Source: an uncultured Candidatus Saccharibacteria bacterium
Lineage (GTDB): Bacteria > Patescibacteriota > Saccharimonadia > Saccharimonadales > Saccharimonadaceae
Length of the DNA: 64,000 nucleotides
Assembly: GCA_948623715.1 (NCBI GenBank)
Contig: CAPHDI010000001.1
Coordinates: forward strand, 1-64,000
Direction: 5' to 3'
Numbering within the stretch: the stretch's first letter is position 1; each line of letters begins with the position of its first letter. The position numbers were made by a program, and so were the translations under genes. The notes below the pieces were generated by a model. The model was not told where the DNA came from. It ran no database searches and saw only the letters and a list, made by a program, of their open reading frames with translations. Below, one piece after another: positions 49,834 through 57,714 of the stretch.

Positions 49834-50757
49834 ATGGCTAAAACTGATGCTTTGTCCATCTTGGAATCTGCGGAAACCAAAGAAAAGCTGAAAGAGCTTG
49901 ATGGAAATCTGATTGAGGCTATCCAAAAAGATGCCCTCTCTAACCGGCTTAAAAACACGGAATACTCTGGTGATCCGACTAGTGGTTCTGTCGTGATTAA
50001 CCGTTTCAAGAACGCTGAGTCTGCCAATTATGGCACCGCTCGTTCTGCTGGCAAAGGCAGCAAACTCAAGAACTCTGGCAAGGTGACGATTAACCTTGAC
50101 AAAGATAAGGAAATCATCGAAGAAATCGAGAACAAAGACCTCAAGTTCTTTGCAGTTGGTGGTCTTGCCGAACGCCGAACTGCTAACCACAGTAAGCGTA
50201 TGGCTGCCGAGCTTGATCGTGCCTTCTTCGCTCTTGCTGAAAGCAAAGCAAAGGCGGTTACTCTCGCTACTGGCGTAGTTGATATCGATGATGTCGTTGA
50301 GGCTGCTATCCAGCAAGTCGAGGAAACGAACAACGACTGGGTTGATGGCGTTGATCGTTCCGATATCGAAGTAACCCTCAGCACCCATGCCTACAGCAAA
50401 CTTCGCAAATATGTCGATGTAATCGATGGTGGAGTTGGTGCTGAAGCAACTCCGTTGTTCCACGGCGTGCGTGTCTATTCGAACACTCGACAGACGGCTG
50501 ATGTAATCGTGATGCGTCATGGTTCAATCGCTCAACCGGTTTCGATTGACGATTATGCCGCTGAACGCATTGGCCTTTCTAACGCTTCGGCTATCGAGCT
50601 GTTCTACAGCTACGGTACTGCGGCCATTACGCCCGACCTGATTGCTAAGATTGTCAAGCTGCCAGTCGCTACGACCAGCACTTCTGATAGTGGAACTTCT
50701 ACTGGCGGTGGCACTACTGGTGGAACTTCTGCCGGCGGCACTTCTCAAGGCCAATAG
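49834..50757 (+). CDS. Major capsid protein
   Basis: 307 residues, directly after the scaffold, with an HK97-like composition and the segment TADVIVMRHGSIAQPV near the C-terminus. A Ser/Thr/Gly-rich tail of about 30 residues (from TTSTSDSGTSTGGG) is unusual and may be surface-exposed. Confidence 0.78.
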   Translation: MAKTDALSILESAETKEKLKELDGNLIEAIQKDALSNRLKNTEYSGDPTSGSVVINRFKNAESANYGTARSAGKGSKLKNSGKVTINLDKDKEIIEEIENKDLKFFAVGGLAERRTANHSKRMAAELDRAFFALAESKAKAVTLATGVVDIDDVVEAAIQQVEETNNDWVDGVDRSDIEVTLSTHAYSKLRKYVDVIDGGVGAEATPLFHGVRVYSNTRQTADVIVMRHGSIAQPVSIDDYAAERIGLSNASAIELFYSYGTAAITPDLIAKIVKLPVATTSTSDSGTSTGGGTTGGTSAGGTSQGQ

Positions 50758-50779
50758 AAGATAAACAAGGATGCAACCA

Positions 50780-51175
50780 ATGGATCGCTCACTATTCGTA
50801 AAAGAAGTCATTACTCAAGTAAAGGTAATAAATCGCACTATTAACGATGATGATCTGCTGCAATTCGTAGTTGAAGATGTTGTCGATAGGGTGTCGTTAT
50901 ACCTCCGATATGATGAGGAAGATGAATTTGATGCACGGTTAGTCCGAGTGGTCGCAAAGGTTGCATCCTCTATCTTCAAAGAGGCCAGCAACAATGTCGA
51001 TAGCTCAGAAGTTGATATGAGTATCAAATCAATGAGCGATAATGGCCAGTCTATCACCTTTGGTGACGCAACGAGGAATTATCTCGCTTCAGTTGAGGAT
51101 GGGGAGCTATTTAGCTGTTTTACTAAACTACTTCAGCCGTATAGGAGGATTCGTGGAATTTCCCAAAAAGGCTAA
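50780..51175 (+). CDS. Head-tail connector protein
   Basis: 131 residues from ATG 50780 (AAGGA 8 bases upstream) rather than ATG 50771. Helical, acidic, in the position of gp15/gp6-type adaptors following the capsid. It overlaps the next gene by 23 bases. Confidence 0.6.
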   Translation: MDRSLFVKEVITQVKVINRTINDDDLLQFVVEDVVDRVSLYLRYDEEDEFDARLVRVVAKVASSIFKEASNNVDSSEVDMSIKSMSDNGQSITFGDATRNYLASVEDGELFSCFTKLLQPYRRIRGISQKG

Positions 51176-51488
51176 GGATGCTATCTCGAAGGCATTTTAC
51201 GACAAGGTTGTAGAGATCTTGGATAAGAAAGAGGCCCTAGATGATGAAGGTGGAGTCATTAAAGGTGGCGAAACCATCAAGAGCACATTTAAGGGCAATG
51301 TTCAATTTCTCGTCCAAGAACAAGAGCAACTTGGTGTTGGGTTAGTAAAGCGTGGTGATATTCAAATCACCTGCCCAACTGACACCGAAGTGGCGATTGA
51401 CGACATTTTGCGATATGCGAATGTTCGCTATACGGTGATTAGCGTGTTACCATACGATTCTCATTTGACGATAGTGGGGCAAAAATAA
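51153..51488 (+). CDS. Head closure (stopper) protein
   Basis: 111 residues from GTG 51153 (MEFPKKAKDAI), set by ATAGGAGG 5 bases upstream; the open frame to 51042 has no ribosome site. Beta-rich small protein in the position of SPP1 gp16. Stop overlaps the next start by one base. Confidence 0.62.
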   Translation: MEFPKKAKDAISKAFYDKVVEILDKKEALDDEGGVIKGGETIKSTFKGNVQFLVQEQEQLGVGLVKRGDIQITCPTDTEVAIDDILRYANVRYTVISVLPYDSHLTIVGQK

Positions 51489-51928
51489 TGGCTAATTCCG
51501 TAACTATTCGTGTAAAAGGCTTAACTACCCTAAAGGCGAAGTTTGGCAACTTAACACCAAAGGTGGTCGATGCTCTAAAAACTGGCATCAATCGTGCTAC
51601 GGCAGTCGTTGAAACCGATGCAAAATATGTTGTGCCGGTTGATACTGGCCACCTGAGAAACTCGATTCATGCTAGACCAGCAAAGAGCGATAAGAAAAGC
51701 GTGTTTGGTAGCGTATATACAAATGTAGCTTATGCGATGTTCGTGGAGTTTGGAACTGGCGTGCGAGGAAATGGATCATATCCATATGATACGGATTTCA
51801 CGCTTGCCTATGGTGGCGTTCCTGGTCAAGTTGCACAACCTTTCCTGGGGAGAGCATTACACCAGCGAGAGAAAGATATCCATAAAATGGTAAGTCAGGC
51901 AGTAAAAGCTGCTCTCGGAGGCGTATAG
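51488..51928 (+). CDS. HK97 gp10-family tail completion protein
   Basis: 146 residues with the family pattern YVVPVDTGHLRNSI, YAMFVEFGTG and a C-terminal QPFLGRALHQ. Joins head and tail. Confidence 0.8.
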   Translation: MANSVTIRVKGLTTLKAKFGNLTPKVVDALKTGINRATAVVETDAKYVVPVDTGHLRNSIHARPAKSDKKSVFGSVYTNVAYAMFVEFGTGVRGNGSYPYDTDFTLAYGGVPGQVAQPFLGRALHQREKDIHKMVSQAVKAALGGV

Positions 51929-51930
51929 AT

Positions 51931-52269
51931 ATGTTTAACCCTAAGAAAGAAGTGTTTGAAAAGCTAAAGGAACTGGAAGGCGTGGTTGTCTCACAAAGCT
52001 CTCAGAATGTTTTTAACGAGCTGCCAGCAGTCACCTTTGCTGTTCAGGATAATGCCGTCAATCTTACACTGGACAACGAAATCGCCTCGCAGAATATCAT
52101 TGTCGGCGTGGATGTATGGGCAGATTCGAGTTCGCAAGCTAGTAGTATTTTAGCTCAAGTTGAGGCTAAAATGCGTGAATTGTTATATCAACTAACCAGC
52201 TCTATGGATGTGCCAAACACAGACAAGAGCATACATCATATAGCTTGTAGCTTTCGGGCTATTCGCTAG
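51931..52269 (+). CDS. Tail terminator protein (DUF3168/gp17-like)
   Basis: 112 residues; LPAVTFAVQDNAVNL and VDVWADSSSQAS fit the gp17/minor capsid completion type. Called from pattern and position. Confidence 0.6.
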   Translation: MFNPKKEVFEKLKELEGVVVSQSSQNVFNELPAVTFAVQDNAVNLTLDNEIASQNIIVGVDVWADSSSQASSILAQVEAKMRELLYQLTSSMDVPNTDKSIHHIACSFRAIR

Positions 52270-52289
52270 CTAACTAAAAGGAGTAAAAA

Positions 52290-52721
52290 ATGGCAGGAAT
52301 TCCCTCAATCGGAACTGAGCTCTACCTCGTAAAAGACGGTGACGAGACGGCAGACCTTAAAATCGCACACTTGACCTCGGCAGGTGCTATCAAGGGCACA
52401 GCTGAAGAGATTGATGTGACCGACCACGATAGCCCTAACGGCAACAAGGAATATATGGCAGGTGCTGTTGATTATGGCACATTCGACTTTACAGGCAATG
52501 TCAATGACAAGACCTTAGTGTCGAAACTTTATACCTTGCTAAATTCGAAGGTCAAGCGTTCTTGGTATGTGAAGTATAAAGACGGCTCTCGTGCTGACTT
52601 CGATGGCCCTCTCCAGAGCTTTGGCATGGATGAGCAAACCACTGATGGTCTAATCACCTGTTCGGGCTCTATTCGTATTAGCGGTACGCCTGAATACCAG
52701 GCAACGCCGACCACAGAATAA
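52290..52721 (+). CDS. Major tail (tube) protein
   Basis: 143 residues, AAAAGGAG site. Pattern of siphophage tube proteins: IDVTDHDSPNGNKEY and FDFTGNVNDKTL with a beta-sandwich composition. Polymerises into the tail tube, so the phage is a siphovirus. Confidence 0.8.
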   Translation: MAGIPSIGTELYLVKDGDETADLKIAHLTSAGAIKGTAEEIDVTDHDSPNGNKEYMAGAVDYGTFDFTGNVNDKTLVSKLYTLLNSKVKRSWYVKYKDGSRADFDGPLQSFGMDEQTTDGLITCSGSIRISGTPEYQATPTTE

Positions 52722-52776
52722 ACGCACGGCGGCTGCGTAATGCCGCCTTCAATAACCTTAACTTGGAGAAACCGGT

Positions 52777-53133
52777 ATGGATAACAAAGATGAAAAGAAG
52801 AATATGGATGATCTAAAGCTCGTCTATAAGGCAAGCTCTATTGCAGCAGCTGAGCGTAAATATCAAATGAAATTCTTCGATGCAATCGCCAATCTCGGTG
52901 GGATTGCAGAAATCGTCTTTTTCTTCGTAGCCGGTGGTGCAACAGAAGATGATGCTGATGTCTTTATGCAGAAAAAAGGCATTACAGAGGCAATGGTCGT
53001 CATCATGGAGGCTATCTCCGAATCAGGTTTTTTAGGAGAAGTGAAGATCGATATGGAAGAGCTTCGTCAGGAGATGAAGGAGGCTACCAAACAGGCAGCT
53101 TCACAGATTACTGGCGAGGCCAGCAAAAACTAG
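52777..53133 (+). CDS. Tail assembly chaperone, G-like product
   Basis: 118 residues, directly between tube and tape-measure genes, helical with an acidic C-terminus (EMKEATKQAASQITGEASKN). Its 3' end carries C AAA AAC just before the stop, a -1 slippery sequence that would yield the G-T fusion (see next entry). Confidence 0.72.
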   Translation: MDNKDEKKNMDDLKLVYKASSIAAAERKYQMKFFDAIANLGGIAEIVFFFVAGGATEDDADVFMQKKGITEAMVVIMEAISESGFLGEVKIDMEELRQEMKEATKQAASQITGEASKN

Positions 53134-53438
53134 CTTTTTCAATCGGTATTCATCTCAGCGAGTTCTGGGAGCTAACTGTAGGTGAATTTTATGACTGCAT
53201 TGATGGGTATGAGTCCGCTCGTGAGCGACAAATGGCGGATATCGACCTGCTGAATCATTTGCAAGGGCAATACTTTGCTGCAGCCTTTAATGATCCAAAG
53301 CATTATCCGGAATCCCCAATCTTAGCTAAAAGGCTCAGTAGTAAAGAAAAATTGCGTCCAATGACTGACGATGAGATGTTAGCTCAAATCAAACAAGATT
53401 CGCTCCAATGGAAAGGACTAACTAATGGCAACAATTGA
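53124..53438 (+). CDS. Tail assembly chaperone, T extension by -1 frameshift
   Basis: The -1 frame is open from within the G gene and reads KLAFSIGIHLSEFWELTVGE and on to NGNN, with the small T-type motif (lg..p.eFW.LT..E). Shift at CAAAAAC (53124-53130) gives a fusion from the ATG at 52777. No good independent start; the ATG at 53232 lacks a ribosome site. It overlaps the tape-measure start. Confidence 0.72.
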   Translation, partial: QKLAFSIGIHLSEFWELTVGEFYDCIDGYESARERQMADIDLLNHLQGQYFAAAFNDPKHYPESPILAKRLSSKEKLRPMTDDEMLAQIKQDSLQWKGLTNGNN

Positions 53439-56100
53439 CGAACTTCAGGTTCAGATTACCGCAAATGCGAACTCCTTTAATAAGCAAATAAAGGATGTTC
53501 AAAAGCGAATGGACGAGATGAGCAAAGGTGCAAAAGCTAGCACTGCGAGCGTCTCGAAGTCCTTCAATGGTCTAAAAGTAGCAGCTCTGGCAGCAGCTGC
53601 CGCTATTACCGTAGCTGTTAGCAAAATGGTCGCATCTAGCACCAAGGAATTTGGTGATTTTGAACAAAATGTGGGTGGTGCCAAAGCAATTTTTGGCGAG
53701 TACGCAGGTTTTGTCCAAAAGAAGGCGACTGAGGCCGCATCGACTATGGGTATGTCGATGAATGAGTACATGCAGACTGCAAACAAGTTGGGTGCAATTA
53801 TTAAGGGTACTGGCATGTCCACTGAGGATAGCTTAACCCTAACGGCTGCAGTCATGCAGCGTGCTGCCGATCAGGCGTCCGTTATGGGCGTGAGCACTGC
53901 TGAGGCTATGGACATTATGGTTTCAGCTGGTAAAGGCATCCTAACTACGATGGATGGCTTAGGCGTCAAGCTCTCGGCGAACGCTATTGAGGCATATGCT
54001 CTTAGCAAAGGTGTTACAACGGCATACTCATCCATGTCAGAGGCCCAAAAAGCAGTATATGCGTATGGGCTATTCCTTGAAAGAACAGGATATGCTCAAG
54101 GCAACTTTGCAAGGGAGGGTGTAGAAACTCTTAACGGCTCGCTCGCTGTCTTAAAAGCTAGCTTTAAGAACTTGGGGACAATGCTTGGATCGGCATTCGC
54201 TCCAATTCTTATGGATGTTGCGAATTTTATTACGAAGTATGTAATTCCTGCTCTCAAAGCCGTTATTCCATATGTAATTGGCTTTATGCAAGTTATTGGC
54301 AAAATGGTTGGCTATGTTGCTAATGCGTTGGCGGCTCTATTTGGTAAAAGTACTCAACCAATGGATTCTGTGGGTAGCTCAGCTGACTCGGCTGCTGCGA
54401 GTGTTGGTTCGGTGAGTGACGCAGCAAATGATGCCAGTGGCTCGCTGGACAATGCCACAAAGAGTGCCAAAAAGCTTAAAAATCAGCTTGCTGGGTTTGA
54501 CGAGATGAATGTCTTAACCGAGCCAACAAGCAGTGATTCAGGCGGTTCAGGAGCGTCAAGTGCAACTGGTCTCGGCGACCTGAATTTGCCTAAAATTGAG
54601 AAAATTGACTGGGAGAATATCCTTCCTGATGCTAAGCTGCCAGAATGGCTGAAAAATCTCGAAAAACTATTCGATACTAAGGCTGCAAAAGCATGGGGCG
54701 AGGCAGTTAAGAAGGTACTTTTGACAGTCCAGAAGAATTTTCAGTCAGTATTCTCTAAAGTTGGTTCAATTTCCACTACTCTCTGGAATAATATGGGGAA
54801 ATCCCTGGAGAAATACGGCGATCAGCTAGACGAAAGCATTGCAAATTGGGGCACTGCGATTGGTGACTGCTTCAGTGCGGCTATCAACCTTGCTTTCGCA
54901 CCGATTGATGGTTTTCTGGGTGGCGTAAAAACACGGATCGAGCAATCTGGACAAGAGCTAACTGATTCAATTCTCGTAATCGCCATCAACGCATCAAATG
55001 CAGCTACGGAAATCACGACTCATGTTACCGAGGGTATCAATGGCATGATTGAGCCGATTAGAAATGGTTTTAGCAACTTGGGCGAACTCTTTACGCAGAT
55101 GTGGATTGATATGACTGCATCTTTTGCCGAACATTCCCCAGAGATTTTTGGCGGAATATCTCAGTTTGTCGGTGATATTATTGATACCTTTAGTCAGTTT
55201 GGTCAAATTATAGCTGGTATTTGGGAGGACATTACTGGTGGGCTTAAAAGGGTGTGGGATGAGAACGGCAAGGAACTGACAGATAACATCGCGCTTGCCA
55301 TAGAAAACATCCTCAAGGTATTCCAGAGCCTTTGGGATAACCTTATTGAGCCAATCGTAAAGCCAATGTTGGAACAACTCAAGAAGACTTGGGATGAAAA
55401 CCTGAAGCCAATCGTGGATAAAGTTGCCGAGTTTGTTATGAAGCTCATTAACTTTGCGTTGATGATTTGGAACCAATTTATCGCACCAATTATCCGCTGG
55501 CTTTCTGAAAAGCTACGACCAGCCTTTGAGAATATCGGCCAAACCATTTCCGGTGTTATGGATACAATTGGCAGGGTTATTGGATCTGTAGTTGGTGGCA
55601 TCATTAGTGCTCTCAGCGGAGTTATCGACTTCTTGACCGGTGTATTCACCGGAGACTGGAAGAAGGCATGGGAGGGTGTTAAAAACATCTTCTCTGGTAT
55701 CTGTGATGCACTTGGTGGGTTATTTAAGGCTCCAATTAACTTTATTATTGACTGTATTAACACCTTTATTCGAGGCCTAAATAACATTAAAATCCCCGAT
55801 TGGGTACCGGGGATTGGTGGTGCTGGTTTTCATATCGGAGAAATACCAAAGCTTGCTCATGGGGGTATCATTGACCGAGCCACTCTTGCAATGGTAGGCG
55901 AGCATGGTCGAGAGGCCGTGCTACCGCTGGAGCGTAATACTGGCTGGATGGAACAACTGGCCGAGAAACTTTCTAATGGTGGCCAAAATGAACCTCAGCA
56001 AATTACTATCCAAATTGGCGATGAAACAATTTTCGACAGGGCTATTGATTACATCAATAAAAAGTCCAACCTTCAAAATCGCAGCGTTATCGCCATCTAG
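53425..56100 (+). CDS. Tail tape measure protein
   Basis: 891 residues: N-terminal coiled coil (QIKDVQKRMDEMSKG), TP901-type core (KGTGMSTEDSLTLTAAVMQ), hydrophobic segments (about 255-310 and 700-780), long helical middle, Gly-rich loop and the common C-terminal HGGIIDRATLAMVGEHGREA. It sets tail length and helps DNA entry. Confidence 0.92.
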   Translation: MATIDELQVQITANANSFNKQIKDVQKRMDEMSKGAKASTASVSKSFNGLKVAALAAAAAITVAVSKMVASSTKEFGDFEQNVGGAKAIFGEYAGFVQKKATEAASTMGMSMNEYMQTANKLGAIIKGTGMSTEDSLTLTAAVMQRAADQASVMGVSTAEAMDIMVSAGKGILTTMDGLGVKLSANAIEAYALSKGVTTAYSSMSEAQKAVYAYGLFLERTGYAQGNFAREGVETLNGSLAVLKASFKNLGTMLGSAFAPILMDVANFITKYVIPALKAVIPYVIGFMQVIGKMVGYVANALAALFGKSTQPMDSVGSSADSAAASVGSVSDAANDASGSLDNATKSAKKLKNQLAGFDEMNVLTEPTSSDSGGSGASSATGLGDLNLPKIEKIDWENILPDAKLPEWLKNLEKLFDTKAAKAWGEAVKKVLLTVQKNFQSVFSKVGSISTTLWNNMGKSLEKYGDQLDESIANWGTAIGDCFSAAINLAFAPIDGFLGGVKTRIEQSGQELTDSILVIAINASNAATEITTHVTEGINGMIEPIRNGFSNLGELFTQMWIDMTASFAEHSPEIFGGISQFVGDIIDTFSQFGQIIAGIWEDITGGLKRVWDENGKELTDNIALAIENILKVFQSLWDNLIEPIVKPMLEQLKKTWDENLKPIVDKVAEFVMKLINFALMIWNQFIAPIIRWLSEKLRPAFENIGQTISGVMDTIGRVIGSVVGGIISALSGVIDFLTGVFTGDWKKAWEGVKNIFSGICDALGGLFKAPINFIIDCINTFIRGLNNIKIPDWVPGIGGAGFHIGEIPKLAHGGIIDRATLAMVGEHGREAVLPLERNTGWMEQLAEKLSNGGQNEPQQITIQIGDETIFDRAIDYINKKSNLQNRSVIAI

Positions 56101-56705
56101 TGACTAAGATCGATAGTGCTCAGTATTTTGGAGCCAAAGCCATTTTCGTAGATATGTAGTTTGAGATTCGTGTCGCCAGCTGGCACCTCAAAGACTATGC
56201 TACCAGTTTTAGTGCCATGTGCAGCTAGATCACCATGATTAAGGGCATCATCGGCCTGTGCCATTGCAGCGTTTGTATATGGCTCAATAGAGCCATTGCT
56301 ATCTTCGATCTTGAAATGTAGGGCATTGTAGCTCTGTAAATCATCGGAATTATTTTTCACAGAAAGATTAACTTTTATATATTCCATGTCATCACCCGGT
56401 TTGGCATAACTGGCAGAATAATTCCGATCAACTGAAAGGACTACTACTTCTAGTTTGTCAGCCTTGGCTGCAACGCCAATTGATGGAGTAGCAGGGGTAT
56501 TGCTGTTTTTGTCGTCCTGGTGATCATCTTGCGTATCATTGGGAGTCTGGCTGGTAGATGATGAGGAATTTGGCGATTGCTCAGTATTACTAAGAGCACC
56601 ACCGCAAATAGCCACTATAACCAATAAAATAACCCAGAACCACCATTTTTTATAAAGCGGTGAGCCTGGAGTTTTCGGAGTTTTACCTGTTTTTGCGTTT
56701 GTCAT
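56097..56705 (-). CDS. Membrane-anchored DUF4352-like protein, prophage moron
   Basis: 202 residues from ATG 56705 (GGGAG upstream). One membrane helix (WWFWVILLVIVAICGGALS), a Ser/Thr/Asp/Asn-rich linker, and a DUF4352-like beta domain (VNLSVKNNSDDLQSYNALHF; GTKTGSIVFEVP). It is opposite to all tail genes, overlaps the tape measure end by 4 bases, and is driven by the interleaved-stem leader at 56722-56845. This is the pattern of a lysogeny-expressed moron, perhaps surface modification or superinfection exclusion. Confidence 0.72.
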   Translation of the reverse strand: MTNAKTGKTPKTPGSPLYKKWWFWVILLVIVAICGGALSNTEQSPNSSSSTSQTPNDTQDDHQDDKNSNTPATPSIGVAAKADKLEVVVLSVDRNYSASYAKPGDDMEYIKVNLSVKNNSDDLQSYNALHFKIEDSNGSIEPYTNAAMAQADDALNHGDLAAHGTKTGSIVFEVPAGDTNLKLHIYENGFGSKILSTIDLSH

Positions 56706-56721
56706 TTTTGTCTTTCTCCCA

Positions 56722-56848
56722 TACAAAATGGGCTAGCGTTTAGTATATGTGTTCAAGATATACTTAGAGCTTTAATCTCTGGCAACACTAGCCCATTTCG
56801 GAGATTAAAAAATTCTCTAAATATATCTTGAACAATACTATTATACCA
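56722..56848 (-). ncRNA. Interleaved-stem leader RNA, copy 3 (prophage)
   Basis: Minus strand: extended -10 TGGTATAAT (56848-56840), 6 bases, A 56833-56815, C 56808-56801, B 56798-56785, C' 56779-56772, A' 56769-56751, B' 56739-56726, then TTTTGTA. A/A' is 19 bp with one G-U; C/C' is 8 bp; B/B' is 14 bp with one G-U. Same order and promoter spacing as the two FISUMP leaders, with different sequences. It ends about 20 bases before the start codon. Confidence 0.7.
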
Positions 56849-56855
56849 CAAAATA

Positions 56856-56910
56856 GAGGGCTAAGCCTGCTGTACTACGGCAGCAGGTCGCCCTCAATAA
56901 GCACATTATA
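56856..56910 (-). promoter_or_regulatory. Second upstream promoter and hairpin of the moron gene
   Basis: Minus strand TGTTATAAT (56913-56905), followed by a two-part hairpin (GAGGGC/GCCCTC outside CCTGCTG/CAGCAGG) ending in TATTTTG, placed before the leader promoter. Confidence 0.45.
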
Positions 56911-56951
56911 ACATATTTGATTGGTTTCTTGAAGTCAGGAAAATAAAGGTA

Positions 56952-57200
56952 TGCTATAATACCAGTAATGCGTTAATCGCAGGGAGATGCGGCGTAGCCC
57001 ATCGAATAAAAGCAGGGGCAGCATTGTGGGTGCTTCTGCACGCCACCCTATAGTGAGATACTCGTGTCGTATCCCCAAAGGGAGCAATGGCAAAATGAAA
57101 GAGATCCTGACAGCATGACACGCTGGATTTCGGGTAGCCATACTGCTCGCTATAGTCGCAAGGCTTAATTCCTGAACCCCACGCAGGGAATACGAGCAAT
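56952..57200 (+). ncRNA. Candidate structured non-coding RNA of the prophage
   Basis: Extended -10 TGCTATAAT (56952-56960) opens a stretch of about 240 bases without a credible gene. It is rich in hairpins: TGCG/CGCA at the 5' end, GTGG.TGC/GCA.CCAC (about 57026-57050), GATAC/GTATC (about 57057-57073), CAGC/GCTG (about 57112-57126) and ATTCCTG/CAGGGAAT (to about 57191). I do not recognise the class. Confidence 0.45.
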
Positions 57201-57201
57201 A

Positions 57202-57252
57202 TGGTATAATTAGAACAGACCAAATACGATCACGCAAAAGTGGTCGATTTTT
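57202..57252 (+). promoter_or_regulatory. Prophage promoter-attenuator cassette 4 (tail-tip module)
   Basis: Extended -10 TGGTATAAT (57202-57210), 6 bases, box AGACCAAATACGA (57217-57229), hairpin CGATCAC/GTGGTCG (57227-57233 with 57240-57246, one G-U), A, then T5. Confidence 0.78.
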
Positions 57253-57270
57253 ATTGCCTAGAAAGGATCC

Positions 57271-57714
57271 ATGATGGCATTTTCAGGAAAGTTACTCAAA
57301 ATTAACGGCTCGTCAGTACCCGGTCTGCGAGATTATAAAGTTACATACGCCAAGCTCTGGAAAGATGCTGAACGAAATATGAATGGCGATGTTGCTGCTT
57401 CTTTTATCGGTATATTCCCAAAAATAGAACTAGCCTTCAGAGACGGCTTGACGGAGGATGAAATTGCTAAGATTACTGCGTTACTCGTAATCCCTTATTT
57501 TTCAGTCGAGTTTTATAATCCGAAAGTCAAAGGAGCCTCAACCGCACAATATTATGCTAGTGACTTCTCCGTAGAAGTATTAGAGCGTAATCGTGGCCTA
57601 TTCAAGGAAACTACCGTAAATCTCGTTCCGGTAAGCAAAGATACTAGCACTAGTGCCATTCCGCCAGATCAACCAGCAGCGGTGTATGATGACGGCGAGA
57701 AGGAGTTCTTTTAA
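57271..57714 (+). CDS. Distal tail / tail-tip protein (DUF6711-like)
   Basis: 147 residues; ATG 57271 or 57274, AAAGGA just upstream. Pattern GKLLKINGSSVPGLRDYKVT and FYNPKVKGASTAQYYASDFS fits small tail-tip proteins. First gene after cassette 4. Confidence 0.62.
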   Translation: MMAFSGKLLKINGSSVPGLRDYKVTYAKLWKDAERNMNGDVAASFIGIFPKIELAFRDGLTEDEIAKITALLVIPYFSVEFYNPKVKGASTAQYYASDFSVEVLERNRGLFKETTVNLVPVSKDTSTSAIPPDQPAAVYDDGEKEFF

